A DNA stretch of 64,000 nucleotides from Mycobacterium saskatchewanense (GCF_010729105.1 NZ_AP022573.1:3658001-3722000); one strand, 5' to 3'; shown: positions 43,950-55,096, numbered from the stretch's first letter. Notes: generated from the sequence alone by a model not told the origin. Numbers and translations are program-made.

Positions 43950-45167
43950 CTAGAAGTAGAACCCGGCGTACGGCGCGTCGGGGACCGAGAACAGGCGATC
44001 GGCCGCGACAAGCGCCGAGGGATCCTCTGTCTGGGTCAGCCCGGCGAGGTGGAGGCCGCGCCACGTCGTCCCGCCCAGCAGCACGGCGGCCAGACCTTCT
44101 GGGCCGACCGCGATTTGCGGGCGCCGGTCGGTAATTCGGGCACCGTCCGGCGTGATGGCGAAGGTTGCCGAATTCGCCGGGAGGAGCGGATCGTTCACCG
44201 CGACGGTGACTTCGCCGTCACCGGTGTACTGGCGCGCGGCCAGGGCCTGCTGTGCGTCGATGACGCGAAGCCACGTCTCGTCATGGACCGCCGTCACCCG
44301 CACCGCCCGCCGGTCGGCGAGCAACCACGGCAGGGGGTCATCGAGCGGCAGCATCCAAAAGGTCACGCGGTCAACGAGGTCCAGCCCGAGCAGGAAGCGC
44401 AGCAGGCCCAGGTACGCCGCCGTGGTCGGGGCGAAGAAGTCCTCGACCACGATGGCGCGCTGCTCGCTGACAAACCAAGCGTCGGTGTCGACCGGCCGAT
44501 AGCGGGCAAATCCCGACTCGGAACCGGCATCGCCGTGCACCACGACATACGCTGGGCCGGAGGAGGATTCCGCGCGCATGCGGGAGCCATTCCACCAGGC
44601 CGGCGGGCGGTCGATCGTTGCTGGGCGCGACGGACGGTTGTCGGCGTAGATGCGCGGCAGCACATCCCACGCTTGCGCCGGGTCGAGCAGGCGCACCGGA
44701 CCGCCCTCGCCGACACCGGGCCGAAGCGCTGCACGCGCCGTCTGGACCTCCACCGTTTGCGTCGAGCTCGCCACGCCGTAACCGAAGCGGCCGTAGATCG
44801 TCGCCTCCGATGCCCGCAGCGTCGCCACCGCCTCACCGCGCGCCGCGATGTCGCGCAACTGGTGACAGATCAGCTGGGTGGCGATCCCCCTGCGGGCGAA
44901 CGTCGGCAACACTCCGATGCGCGTGACCGCCGCGTGGCCCACGATCGCCCCGCCGGGCAGCGTCAACCCGCTCGTCACGGCATCCGCGGTGCCGACGAGC
45001 CGTTCGCCCTCGAACGCCCCGACGGTCCGGCCGGTTTCGAACAGCGCGGTGATCCCGCCGGGCGGCAGGTTCGACAACGGCGGGAAACCGATCATGGCGG
45101 CGCGAAACACGTTAGCCGCGGCGAGCAATTCGTCGTCGCCGCCCAGCACCCGGATCTCGGAGGTCAT
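43950..45167 (-). CDS. eis: Eis-family GNAT N-acetyltransferase
   Basis: A 405-residue Eis protein: an N-terminal GNAT domain with the acetyl-CoA loop VLPTFARRGIATQLI, a central second GNAT-like domain and a C-terminal SCP-like domain. It ends YAGFYF; the terminal Phe carboxylate is the proposed catalytic base in Eis. Eis multiacetylates aminoglycosides and a host phosphatase in M. tuberculosis. Mycobacteria may hold several Eis homologues, so strict orthology to Rv2416c is not claimed. It precedes the FAD oxidase gene. Confidence 0.82.
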   Translation of the reverse strand: MTSEIRVLGGDDELLAAANVFRAAMIGFPPLSNLPPGGITALFETGRTVGAFEGERLVGTADAVTSGLTLPGGAIVGHAAVTRIGVLPTFARRGIATQLICHQLRDIAARGEAVATLRASEATIYGRFGYGVASSTQTVEVQTARAALRPGVGEGGPVRLLDPAQAWDVLPRIYADNRPSRPATIDRPPAWWNGSRMRAESSSGPAYVVVHGDAGSESGFARYRPVDTDAWFVSEQRAIVVEDFFAPTTAAYLGLLRFLLGLDLVDRVTFWMLPLDDPLPWLLADRRAVRVTAVHDETWLRVIDAQQALAARQYTGDGEVTVAVNDPLLPANSATFAITPDGARITDRRPQIAVGPEGLAAVLLGGTTWRGLHLAGLTQTEDPSALVAADRLFSVPDAPYAGFYF

Positions 45168-45213
45168 GCCCCCATCATGTCCGGTGCGGTCGTCGGGCTC
45201 GCGTGCGCCACCC

Positions 45214-46425
45214 TCAGCGGATGGGCAGCCCCGTCAGCGCCCGGGAGATCACCAGCCGCTGGATTTCGCTGGTTCCCTCGAAGATCGTGAAGATCTTCGC
45301 GTCGCGGTGCATCCGCTCCACGGGGTAGTCCCGGGTGTAGCCGTTGCCGCCCAGGATCTGGATGGCCTCGTCCGTGACGTAGACAGCGGTCTCGCTCGCC
45401 ACGAGCTTGGCCATCGAGCCCTCCGCCGCCTCGAAGTTCACGTTGTTGCGCGCCATCCAGCCGGCCCGCCAGACCAGCAGCCGGGCAGCGTCGATGCGGC
45501 TCTTCATGTCCGCCAGCTTGAACGCGACGGCCTGGAACTCGCCGATCTTGCGGCCGAATTGCTCGCGCTGGCAGGCGTATTCGAGGGCGTACTCGTAGGC
45601 GGCCCGGGCCACGCCGACGGCCATCGCGCCGACGGTGGGCCGGGTGCGTTCGAACGTCTTCATCGCGGCCTGTCCGCCCGCGGAGGCGCCGGACTTGACC
45701 CGGGCGATCCGCGCCTCGAATTTCTCCCGCCCGCCGAGGATCGCGTCCTCGGGGAGGCGGACGTTGTCGAGCACCACTTCCGCGGTGTGGGAGGCCCGGA
45801 TGCCGTGCTTCTTGAACTTCTGCCCCTGGCTGAATCCCGGTGTCTCCGGAGGGATGACGAAGCTCGCCTGGCCACGCGTGCCGAGTTCGGGATACACGGA
45901 TGCCACGACGATGTGTACGTTGGCGATGCCGCCGTTGGTCGCCCAGGTCTTCGTGCCGTCGATCGCCCATTCCTTCGACGCCTCGTCGTAACGGGCGCGG
46001 GTGCGGATGCCGCCGACGTCAGAACCCGCGTCGGGCTCCGACGAACAAAACGCGCCAAGCTTGGGATCGCCCGGCGTGCCGAACATCTCGGGCAGCCAGC
46101 GGCCCAGCTGCTCGGGGGTTCCGTTGCCGGCCAGGGCCGCCGCTGCCAACCCGGTGCCCATGATCGACAGCGCGATGCCGGCGTCCCCCCAGAACATCTC
46201 CTCGAACGCGGTCAACATGCCCAGCCCCGTCGGCTCGGCCGCTTGCTGCGCGAAGAAGTCGGGCGAGTAGAGCCCCACTTTCGCGGCCTCCTGGATCACC
46301 GGCCACGGGGTCTCTTCTCGTTCGTCCCATTCGGCCGCGGCGGGACGGATGACCTCGGCCGCGAACTGGTGCACCCAGTCGCGCACCTCGACCACGTCGT
46401 CGCTGAGTTGCATTGAGAAAGTCAC
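45214..46425 (-). CDS. acyl-CoA dehydrogenase
   Basis: A 403-residue FAD enzyme that oxidises acyl-CoA at the alpha-beta bond. It has [22 protein letters not shown] and [16 protein letters not shown] (FAD and substrate binding), the [21 protein letters not shown] segment, and the catalytic-type Glu in [20 protein letters not shown]. The GTG at 46425 follows AGGAG by 5 bases. It lies 13 bases downstream of a TetR gene on the same strand, so the pair forms an autoregulated operon. Chain-length preference is unknown. Confidence 0.88.
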   Translation of the reverse strand: MTFSMQLSDDVVEVRDWVHQFAAEVIRPAAAEWDEREETPWPVIQEAAKVGLYSPDFFAQQAAEPTGLGMLTAFEEMFWGDAGIALSIMGTGLAAAALAGNGTPEQLGRWLPEMFGTPGDPKLGAFCSSEPDAGSDVGGIRTRARYDEASKEWAIDGTKTWATNGGIANVHIVVASVYPELGTRGQASFVIPPETPGFSQGQKFKKHGIRASHTAEVVLDNVRLPEDAILGGREKFEARIARVKSGASAGGQAAMKTFERTRPTVGAMAVGVARAAYEYALEYACQREQFGRKIGEFQAVAFKLADMKSRIDAARLLVWRAGWMARNNVNFEAAEGSMAKLVASETAVYVTDEAIQILGGNGYTRDYPVERMHRDAKIFTIFEGTSEIQRLVISRALTGLPIR

Positions 46426-46438
46426 GTTTTCTCCTGAA

Positions 46439-47071
46439 TCACTTGGCGTTTGAAGTCTGGTGTTGCATGAGGACGCTGACCGTCTGGCTGACCCATGCCT
46501 CGAAGTAGCGGTCTTCGCCGATGTTGCCGGGCAGGCGGCCGGTAAGTGCCTGGAGCGTCGCCGCGTACGACAGCGAGCCGATCGCGACGGCCGCGGCGGC
46601 CGCCGGGTCGGGGATCTGCGTGCGGCCCGAACGATTGGACGCGGCCAGTTCGTCGGCGAACCGTTGATAGGCGTTGTCGGTGATGACCTGCCACGTCTTC
46701 TCGTCGAGATCGCCCAGCTCGTCCGGCTCACGCAGCATGACCCTGAGCAGATCCTCGCTCTGCTTGAAGTTGCTCCAGATCAGCCGGCCCGCGGTGCGCA
46801 CCGCTTGCTCCACGCTGCCCGGCGCGCCGGCGTCGTACTCCTCCCGGGCCGCCACGATGCTGTCGATCCGGTGCGCGACCGCGGCCTCCAGCAGTTCCCG
46901 CTTGGAGCCGAAGTGCTTGTAGAGCGCCCCCGATCCGGGGGCCAGGCCGGACGCCCGCTGGATGTCCGCGACTGACGTCGCCGCGTAGCCCTTGTCGGCG
47001 AAGAGCTTCAGCGCTTCGGCGAGCAGCCGATCTCGCCCCGAGGTGAGCACGGTGAGAGAGTACTCACTCAC
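46439..47071 (-). CDS. TetR-family regulator of the acyl-CoA dehydrogenase operon
   Basis: A protein of about 210 residues (203 if started at GTG 47050). The N-terminal helix-turn-helix is clear: [22 protein letters not shown] with [19 protein letters not shown]. The C-terminal ligand domain is alpha-helical. A 20-bp near-perfect palindrome covers 47052-47071; with a start at 47050 it would lie just upstream of the gene, with a start at 47071 it overlaps the first codons. Neither start has a Shine-Dalgarno sequence, suggesting a leaderless message. It probably senses an acyl-CoA and represses itself and the dehydrogenase gene. Confidence 0.85.
   Translation of the reverse strand: MSEYSLTVLTSGRDRLLAEALKLFADKGYAATSVADIQRASGLAPGSGALYKHFGSKRELLEAAVAHRIDSIVAAREEYDAGAPGSVEQAVRTAGRLIWSNFKQSEDLLRVMLREPDELGDLDEKTWQVITDNAYQRFADELAASNRSGRTQIPDPAAAAAVAIGSLSYAATLQALTGRLPGNIGEDRYFEAWVSQTVSVLMQHQTSNAK
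47052..47071. promoter_or_regulatory. 20-bp palindromic operator of the TetR-acyl-CoA dehydrogenase operon
   Basis: GTGAGAGAGTACTCACTCAC is its own reverse complement except at one symmetric pair (positions 6 and 15). It overlaps or directly precedes the start of the TetR gene, the usual place for an autorepression site. The binding protein is inferred from position. Confidence 0.7.
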
Positions 47072-47285
47072 CGGCTCGGACGGCAAATTGTGGCGCGCGC
47101 GCCGGGGCACTGGCGCCCTTGCTTGGCGGGATTTCTGCCTGCGTACTCAGCCCGAGCCAACGTTGCCGCCCGGTCGCAGACCCGATCCGTCCCACCGCGC
47201 CAAATCCCCTGGATCGCGGATAACCAGGGCATACCGTGCCACCAGCTATGATCTTGTTCGTCGGTCCGACATTCGAGTGCGGTAA

Positions 47286-48656
47286 ATGGAGTCCAACATT
47301 CGCCCCTTCCGGCATGTGCAGCTGCCGATGCGGGTGCTGTCACTGCGCACCATCGTCATCGTCGGCGCGCTCTCGGTGATGACGCTCGTGGTCCTGCTGG
47401 GCACCTGGGTGTGGGTCGGCGTGACGAACGACCAATACAGCCAGCTCGACCGCCGTCTCGACTCGGTCACCAGCCTCGGCGATATCAACACGCTGATCAA
47501 CAACCCGCAGCGCACCAACGCCGACCGGCCGATGCCCGACGGGAATCTGGTCCGCACCGCCCGCATCGGGGACGTGACGGTGTCGGTGCCCGGCAACATC
47601 GTCCTGCCGAAGCTCCCCAACGGCTACGCGAACACCACGATCAACGGGGTGCAATACCGCGTCCGTACCTTCACCGCGGGCGCCGCGTCGATCGCGCTGG
47701 CCGCGCCCCTGGCCGAGGCCCAGCACCGGATCAACGAGTTACACCTGCGGGTGTTGTTGATCTGCGGCAGCGTCATCGGCGGCACGGTCATCGTCGGCTG
47801 GGTGATCTCGCTGATCATGGTGAACCCGTTCCTGCTGCTGGCGCAGCAGGCTCGCGCCATCAATGCCCAGTCCAGTCCTGACGAGGTTCAGGTCCGCGGG
47901 GTGCGGGAGGCCGTCGAGATCGCCGAGGCCGTGGAGGGGATGCTGGCGCGCATCGGCAATGAGCAGCAGCGCACCCGGGCGGCGCTCGAATCGGCGCGCG
48001 ACTTCGCCGCCGTCGCATCTCACGAGCTGCGCACCCCGCTGACCGCGATGCGGACCAACCTCGAGGTGCTTTCCACCCTGGAGTTGGCGCCCGAGCAGCG
48101 CCACGAGGTCATCGGCGACGTGATCCGCACCCAGAGCCGCATCGAGGCGACGCTGACGGCGCTCGAGCGGCTGGCGCAGGGCGAGCTGACGACGGTCGAT
48201 GACTTCGTCCCGTTCGACATCACCGAATTATTGGACCGCGCCGCGCATGACGCGCTGCGCATCTATCCGGGGGTGCGGGTGTCGCTGGTGCCCTCGCCGA
48301 CGGTGCTGATGGTGGGCCTGCCCACGGGCCTGCGGCTGGTCATCGACAACGCGATCGCCAACGCCGTCAAGCATGGCAGCGCCACCGAAATCCGGCTTTG
48401 CGTAGCCAGTTCCAGCGAGGGTGTGGAAATCGCGATCGACGACGACGGCTCCGGGGTGCCGGAAGCGGAACGCGCCGCTGTGTTCGCGAGGTTCTCCCGC
48501 GGGTCCACCGCTTCGCGTTCGGGCTCCGGGTTGGGCCTTGCGCTGGTGGCTCAGCAAGCCGAATTACACGGGGGCACAGCGTCTTTGCATACCAGCCCAC
48601 TGGGCGGTACCCGACTTCTGCTGCGCCTGGCCGGCGACGGGCGCGGCCCGGCCTAG
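47286..48656 (+). CDS. sensor histidine kinase, PrrB-like
   Basis: A 456-residue membrane kinase. Helices at about 22-46 and 154-178 enclose an extracellular loop of roughly 107 residues; a HAMP region follows. The dimerisation motif ASHELRTPLTAMRTNLEVL carries the phospho-acceptor His246, and the ATPase domain has DNAIANAVKHG (N), IDDDGSGVP (G1) and GSGLGLAL (G2). The cytoplasmic half is very close to PrrB of M. tuberculosis as remembered, including RIYPGVRVSLVPSPT-like sequence, but the sensor loop differs. No response-regulator gene is adjacent on either side. Confidence 0.88.
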   Translation: MESNIRPFRHVQLPMRVLSLRTIVIVGALSVMTLVVLLGTWVWVGVTNDQYSQLDRRLDSVTSLGDINTLINNPQRTNADRPMPDGNLVRTARIGDVTVSVPGNIVLPKLPNGYANTTINGVQYRVRTFTAGAASIALAAPLAEAQHRINELHLRVLLICGSVIGGTVIVGWVISLIMVNPFLLLAQQARAINAQSSPDEVQVRGVREAVEIAEAVEGMLARIGNEQQRTRAALESARDFAAVASHELRTPLTAMRTNLEVLSTLELAPEQRHEVIGDVIRTQSRIEATLTALERLAQGELTTVDDFVPFDITELLDRAAHDALRIYPGVRVSLVPSPTVLMVGLPTGLRLVIDNAIANAVKHGSATEIRLCVASSSEGVEIAIDDDGSGVPEAERAAVFARFSRGSTASRSGSGLGLALVAQQAELHGGTASLHTSPLGGTRLLLRLAGDGRGPA

Positions 48657-48902
48657 CGAAATGACCTGTGTCGCGGGCAACTAACTGTCACCCGAAACTC
48701 CGCGCGAATCGCAACTCAATGGAAACATTTGGATTCGATATGGTGTCGGCTCCACGAGTTGACCCGCGATCGACGGCCCGCCTACCTTCGAGCGCAGGAG
48801 CCAGGTGCTGCCCGCCACGAACTTCGTCAACGGGCTGTGGGGCACGGGCGCACCACGGGGCGTGACCTTGCGACGTCCCCCGTCAAACACGAGGGAGGGG
48901 CG

Positions 48903-50462
48903 ATGCGGCGCATCGGCGAATCGGTTGGTCGGACCGCGGCAGGCGCGCCGAAGTACCGAATCGACAACGTGCGCGCCATCATTCGGCACGACCTGCCCCC
49001 GTCATTGGTGGTGTTTCTCGTCGCGCTGCCGCTGTCGCTGGGGATCGCGATCGCCTCGGACGCGCCCGTGCTGGCCGGCCTGATCGCCGCGATCGTCGGC
49101 GGCATCGTGGCGGGCTGCATCGGGGGGTCACCGCTTCAGGTCAGCGGACCCGCGGCCGGTCTGACCGTCGTGGTCGCCGATCTGGTGACCAAGTTCGGTT
49201 GGGGCATCACCTGTTTGATCACCACGATCGCGGGCGCGGTGCAAGTTCTGTTGGGGCTCAGCCGCGTTGCCCGCGCTGCGCTTGCGATCTCGCCTGTCGT
49301 GGTACATGCCATGCTGGCCGGCATCGGCCTCACCATTGCGCTGCAGCAGACGCACGTGGTGTTGGGCGGGAAGTCGAAAAGCTCGGCGTGGGACAACGTC
49401 ATCGGGTTGCCGGGCCAGATCATCGGCGCACACCGCCACGGGGTCGTGCTGGGTGTGGCCGTGATCGCGATCCTGATCGCCTGGCGTTGGGTTCCCGCCC
49501 CCGTCGCCCGCGTTCCGGGTCCGCTCGTGGCGATCGTGGCCGTGACGGTGGCGTCGGTGATGTTCCGGTTCGACGTGTCGCGGATCGAACTCGAGGGATC
49601 GGTGATCGACGCCCTCCAGCTGCCGACGCTGCCCAGGGGCGGCTGGGGCGCCGCAGCGATGGGAGTCCTCACGGTGGCGCTGATCACCAGCGTGCAGAGT
49701 CTGCTGACCGCGGTGTCGATCGACCGGATGCACAGCGGGGCGCGCACCGACTTCGATCGCGAGCTGGTCGGGCAGGGCGTGGCGAACATGGCGTCGGGCG
49801 CGTTGGGTGGTCTCCCGATCAGCGGCGTCATCGTGCGCAGCGCGGCGAACGTCAACGCGGGCGCCAGGACCCGCGCCTCGACGATCATGCACGGGGTGTG
49901 GATACTGCTCTTCACCATTCCGTTCGTGGGACTTGTCGAGCAGATTCCCACCGCCGCCCTGGCGGGATTGCTGATCGTGGTCGGGATGCAGTTGTTGAAG
50001 CCCGCCCATATCGAGACGGCATTGCGCAACGGCGACATCGCGGTCTATGTCGTGACCGCTGTCGGCGTCGTCTTCCTCAATTTGTTGCACGGCGTGATGA
50101 TCGGGCTCGCGCTCGCGATCGCCCTGACGGGGTGGCGGGTGGTCCGGGCCAAGGTGGAGGCGAAACCGATTGGGGACCAATGGCGCGTCACCGTCGAGGG
50201 TGCGTGCACGTTCCTCGCCCTGCCGCGCCTGACCCGTGTCCTCGCGTCCGTCCCGGAGCGTTGCAACGTCACCGTCGAGTTGCTGGTCACCTATCTCGAC
50301 CACGCGGCCCGTCAGGCCATCGGCGATTGGCAGCGCCAGTACCTGGCCACCGGCGGGACGGTGCGCATCGTGCCGGAGTCCTTCGGCGACGAGGCCGGAT
50401 CCGGGGCCGATCGGCCCCCGCTGTCGTTGGTGGAGGCGGTACCGGCTACGAAGCGGCGCTGA
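48903..50462 (+). CDS. SulP-family anion transporter
   Basis: A 519-residue membrane protein with 10-12 hydrophobic helices of the SulP (SLC26) type: HDLPPSLVVFLVALPLSLGIA, GGSPLQVSGPAAGLTVVVADL, the ALITSVQSLLTAVSIDRMH segment and ASGALGGLPISGVIVRSAANV. The C-terminal cytoplasmic part (after about 420) is a reduced STAS-like domain. Substrates of the family include sulfate, bicarbonate and other anions; no carbonic anhydrase is fused. GAGGGAGGGG precedes the ATG at 48903. It follows the PrrB-like kinase by 246 bases. Confidence 0.85.
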   Translation: MRRIGESVGRTAAGAPKYRIDNVRAIIRHDLPPSLVVFLVALPLSLGIAIASDAPVLAGLIAAIVGGIVAGCIGGSPLQVSGPAAGLTVVVADLVTKFGWGITCLITTIAGAVQVLLGLSRVARAALAISPVVVHAMLAGIGLTIALQQTHVVLGGKSKSSAWDNVIGLPGQIIGAHRHGVVLGVAVIAILIAWRWVPAPVARVPGPLVAIVAVTVASVMFRFDVSRIELEGSVIDALQLPTLPRGGWGAAAMGVLTVALITSVQSLLTAVSIDRMHSGARTDFDRELVGQGVANMASGALGGLPISGVIVRSAANVNAGARTRASTIMHGVWILLFTIPFVGLVEQIPTAALAGLLIVVGMQLLKPAHIETALRNGDIAVYVVTAVGVVFLNLLHGVMIGLALAIALTGWRVVRAKVEAKPIGDQWRVTVEGACTFLALPRLTRVLASVPERCNVTVELLVTYLDHAARQAIGDWQRQYLATGGTVRIVPESFGDEAGSGADRPPLSLVEAVPATKRR

Positions 50463-50468
50463 GTCCCG

Positions 50469-50849
50469 TCACATGGGGGTGGCCTGCTGGGCAAGGTTCA
50501 GCAGGACGTAGGCGATGCAGAACAGGAAGTTCAGCACCACCAGGACGAGGCCGGCGAACATCAACGAGCGGGTGCCGCGCCGCTTGAGGCGCTTGTACCG
50601 CGCGCGCCGGGCGTCGCGATTCAGCTGCATCGCGATCAGCGCGAAATTGACGTCCGTCAGTTCGGTGTCGGCGACCGGTGCCCCCGCCAGCATCGCCCGC
50701 AGCCGCTCGGGCGCGGTCCGCACGCCCACCCGCTCGAAGCAGTGGCACAGCCGCCGCGCGCGGCGCGGGCCCAGGGCCGGATATCGCATCCGAAGTTGAT
50801 GCGAGAGCTGCCATCGTTGGTCGCCCCAGGGGTTTGACGGGGTCGTCAC
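50469..50849 (-). CDS. small protein with one C-terminal membrane helix
   Basis: A 126-residue protein beginning VTTPSNPWGDQRWQLSHQL, rich in arginine (PRRARRLCHCFERVG, RRARYKRLKRRG) and ending with a single hydrophobic helix of about 22 residues (SLMFAGLVLVVLNFLFCIAY). It would sit in the membrane with a basic cytoplasmic head. No family is recognised. The GTG at 50849 lies 11 bases after the Rieske oxygenase stop; a TTG at 50873 would overlap that gene. It is the last gene of the amidohydrolase-Rieske operon. Confidence 0.6.
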   Translation of the reverse strand: MTTPSNPWGDQRWQLSHQLRMRYPALGPRRARRLCHCFERVGVRTAPERLRAMLAGAPVADTELTDVNFALIAMQLNRDARRARYKRLKRRGTRSLMFAGLVLVVLNFLFCIAYVLLNLAQQATPM

Positions 50850-50859
50850 AATCGGGATT

Positions 50860-52227
50860 CTAATTCGCTTCAACCTGATTTCGGGAGTCCCCGGCGAGAT
50901 TATCTCCGGTCATCCGCTGGGATTCGGGCAGGTCCAGGTAGCGCTCGAGGTTGCGGTGCGTGTTGATCACGCGCCGCTCCTCGCCGGAGAGCACCAGGTG
51001 CGTGAAGCCGGGCTGGTGCATGCCGCGTTGCAGGCCCGCGAGGATGCGGATGTCCTGGGTCAGCACCAGGCCCGGTTCGGCTTCGCCGGCGGTGGTGCGG
51101 ACGTCGGTCGGCTTGTCAAGATCATTTCGGGGCGCCCCCGGGGGCATCCGCGTCATCACGAACATGACCAGCTCACCATGGTCCGGGTCCGGACCCGGCC
51201 GCGAGCACATGATCGTCAAGTGGTCGGCATTGGTCAGCAACGTCATGTTTGGGAACACGTTGTACTGGTGCAGCCGGGTCATCCGGTCGGTGTCTGCCCA
51301 GTCGAGGCTCACGCCGCGCGCCGCCGCGAATGCCCGCGTGCGCGCGGCGATCAGGTCGGCGACCGTCTGGCCCGGGCGGCGCTCGTCGGCGGGGAACGGC
51401 GTGCCCTCGGCCGCCCCCATCAGCGCACCCTGGGTCTCGACGTAGGCGTCCCAGACCTCCTCGTCGGTGAGCGCGCCGGCGAAGCGCGGGCTCGGCACCC
51501 CGTAGGGCTGGTCCGACTTGCCGGTGTGACCCCAGATCCGCTGCGGCGCGTGCACGTCGTCGACGCAGCGCAGCAACTCGGGATGCAGCGTCTGGATGTG
51601 GTAGGTCTCGCTGAAGCCGTCGGCGATCGTCTTCCAGTTGGCGTCGACCTCGACGGTCAGCGTCGCGCAGCAGCGGAAGTCTGCCAGGTTGCACCAGGCG
51701 ATGTCGTCCGGCACCGCCTCCAGGTATTCGGCCAGCGGCATCGCCGCGATGTCCAGATTGACGAAGACGAGCCCCTCCCAGGTGTCCACCCGGGCGGGCA
51801 CCAGCGGGAAGTCGGCCAGCCGCAACGCGCCGAACCCCTTCCGGCCAGGCACCCGGACCAGCGTGCCGGCCAGGTCCCAGGTCCACCCGTGATAGCCGCA
51901 TTTGATCTCGCGCAACCCCGTGCCCGAACCCACACACAGCGAGTTGCCCCGATGGCGGCAGGCGTTCTGAAAGGCGCGCAACACGCCGTCGTCACCGTGG
52001 ACGATCAGAACACCGTAAGGGCCGCAACGGTATTCGAAGTAGTCCCCCGGTTCGGCGACGTGGTCCACCATGCACGCGAGTTGCCACACCCGCGGCCACA
52101 TCCGTTCGATCTCGAGCGCGGCAAACGCCGGGGAGTAGTAGCGTTCGGCCGGCACCAGGGCCGGGCTCTCCGGCGGGGTGCCGATCGCATCCTCGTCGCG
52201 GATGCGGGCCGGGTTGCCGGCGGCCAC
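50860..52227 (-). CDS. Rieske [2Fe-2S] aromatic-ring-hydroxylating oxygenase, alpha subunit
   Basis: A 455-residue oxygenase. The Rieske cluster ligands are C90, H92 (CRHRGN) and C110, H113 (CGYHGW). The mononuclear iron site has ADGFSETYHIQTLH with H210 and H215. The ligands and length match the phenylpropionate/Rieske non-heme iron oxygenase family. No reductase or ferredoxin gene is adjacent, so electrons must come from elsewhere. The GTG at 52227 lies 15 bases after the amidohydrolase stop; the two are one operon. The substrate is unknown. Confidence 0.85.
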   Translation of the reverse strand: MAAGNPARIRDEDAIGTPPESPALVPAERYYSPAFAALEIERMWPRVWQLACMVDHVAEPGDYFEYRCGPYGVLIVHGDDGVLRAFQNACRHRGNSLCVGSGTGLREIKCGYHGWTWDLAGTLVRVPGRKGFGALRLADFPLVPARVDTWEGLVFVNLDIAAMPLAEYLEAVPDDIAWCNLADFRCCATLTVEVDANWKTIADGFSETYHIQTLHPELLRCVDDVHAPQRIWGHTGKSDQPYGVPSPRFAGALTDEEVWDAYVETQGALMGAAEGTPFPADERRPGQTVADLIAARTRAFAAARGVSLDWADTDRMTRLHQYNVFPNMTLLTNADHLTIMCSRPGPDPDHGELVMFVMTRMPPGAPRNDLDKPTDVRTTAGEAEPGLVLTQDIRILAGLQRGMHQPGFTHLVLSGEERRVINTHRNLERYLDLPESQRMTGDNLAGDSRNQVEAN

Positions 52228-52242
52228 GGTGCGGCCCGAACC

Positions 52243-54003
<1,761 letters not shown>

Positions 54004-54011
54004 GGGACCTC

Positions 54012-54041
54012 TTCCTCGTTGACCAGTTCCTCGTTGACCAG
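54012..54041. repeat. perfect 15-bp tandem duplication over the ribosome-binding site
   Basis: TTCCTCGTTGACCAG occurs twice back to back (54012-54026 and 54027-54041). On the minus strand each copy ends in GAGGAA, and the one nearer the gene supplies the Shine-Dalgarno sequence of the amidohydrolase gene (ATG at 54003). The second copy places a spare site 15 bases further upstream. Confidence 0.75.
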
Positions 54042-54096
54042 GTCCACCGGGCGCTTGCCGACACGAGAAGGACGGCGAATCGGTGCCGGACGACTA

Positions 54097-54119
54097 TTAC
54101 GCTACGCAAAGTAGCGTAA
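54097..54119. promoter_or_regulatory. 23-bp perfect palindrome, probable operator of the amidohydrolase-Rieske operon
   Basis: TTACGCTAC at 54097-54105 and GTAGCGTAA at 54111-54119 are perfect 9-bp inverted arms around GCAAA. The palindrome ends 94 bases upstream of the amidohydrolase start, where a promoter is expected. The form resembles TetR operators. No regulator gene is adjacent; the nearest TetR genes belong to other operons. Confidence 0.65.
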
Positions 54120-54205
54120 CTGCAGACGATATTCCCGGCGCTTGGCCGAGTCAATGGCTTCAGTGACTCGGCCCAATCGGCAACGCCGGCGCGACGTTCC
54201 GCCCG

Positions 54206-54709
54206 TCAGGCGTCCCGGCCTCGGCGGACCAGGCCTGTCCAGATGAGGGTGACGTGGGTTCCGTGCGGGGTGCGGTCGATGGTCAGTTCGTCGGCCAGCG
54301 CCTCCATCAACGGAATGCCCCGGCCCCGGAACTCTTGCTGGCTGCCCGCCGGTTGCGGAACCTTGGTACGCCAGCGGCCGTGATCGTCGACGGCCACGGC
54401 GAGCGTGTCGGAACTGGCGTCGTAGGCCGCCTTGACGTCCAGCGTCCCGCGCTGGACGGCGTCGACGTAGGCGAACTCCGCGGCATTGGCGATGGCTTCG
54501 TTCACCGCCAGCAGTACGTCGTTGAACCGTTCGGGACCGAGTGAGAAACGGCTGGCGAGCCAGTTGGCGAACCCGGCTCGGGCCTGAGCGGCGCTCTGCG
54601 CATCGGCGGAAATGCGCGTTCGCACGAAGCGTGATCGGTCGTCGGCGTCAGGCACATTGTGCGGCTGACTATCGGAACGTCCCATCGGACCCAGCTGCGT
54701 ACCCACCAC
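54206..54709 (-). CDS. anti-sigma-factor-type serine kinase (RsbW-like)
   Basis: A 167-residue HATPase_c_2 protein: an N-box in AVNEAIANAAEFAY, a G1-like AVDDHGRW and a G2-like FRGRGIPLMEALADEL. Its N-terminal 35 residues are hydrophilic. It follows the STAS-domain gene with 9 bases between, so the two encode a kinase and its probable substrate, the anti-anti-sigma factor. No sigma factor lies beside them. The start is one of two adjacent GTG codons at 54709/54706; an ATG at 54685 is an alternative. Confidence 0.8.
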   Translation of the reverse strand: MVGTQLGPMGRSDSQPHNVPDADDRSRFVRTRISADAQSAAQARAGFANWLASRFSLGPERFNDVLLAVNEAIANAAEFAYVDAVQRGTLDVKAAYDASSDTLAVAVDDHGRWRTKVPQPAGSQQEFRGRGIPLMEALADELTIDRTPHGTHVTLIWTGLVRRGRDA

Positions 54710-54718
54710 TCTCGACGC

Positions 54719-55096
54719 TCACCGATCGGCGAGATCGCCCATCGCTTCGTCGAGCGTGCTGTAGAGGGCGAGCACGCTGTCGATACCCATGAGTTTGATG
54801 GGTCTGCTGGTGGCGGCCCCGTGCGCCACCACCGCGAACCGGGTGGGCGGCACGACCTCGGCCTGCGCGGTGACCAGCACCGTCATCCCGGCCGAGGCGA
54901 GGAAGTCGACCTTCGACAGGTCGACGATCAATGCCGCCGGGCGGGCCGCCAGCGCGGTCTGGATCGCCTCGGACAGCTGCGGCGCGCTGAGCATGTCCAC
55001 TTCACCCGAAACGGTGAGCACCACCGCTTCGTCTATTTGTTGTTTCCCCACCTGGAAAGGCGTCGGGCCAACCGAATCCCCGAATTGCTCGACCAT
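54719..55096 (-). CDS. STAS-domain anti-anti-sigma factor (RsbV-like)
   Basis: A 125-residue STAS protein. DEAVVLTVSGEVDMLSAPQLSEAI and ALIVDLSKVDFLASAGMTVLV match the fold; Ser68 in DFLASAGM is the expected phosphorylation site that switches binding. The ATG at 55096 is preferred over a start at 55174 because the STAS domain begins about 20 residues later. It precedes the RsbW-like kinase gene. Unphosphorylated STAS proteins of this type bind the kinase and free a sigma factor. Confidence 0.82.
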   Translation of the reverse strand: MVEQFGDSVGPTPFQVGKQQIDEAVVLTVSGEVDMLSAPQLSEAIQTALAARPAALIVDLSKVDFLASAGMTVLVTAQAEVVPPTRFAVVAHGAATSRPIKLMGIDSVLALYSTLDEAMGDLADR

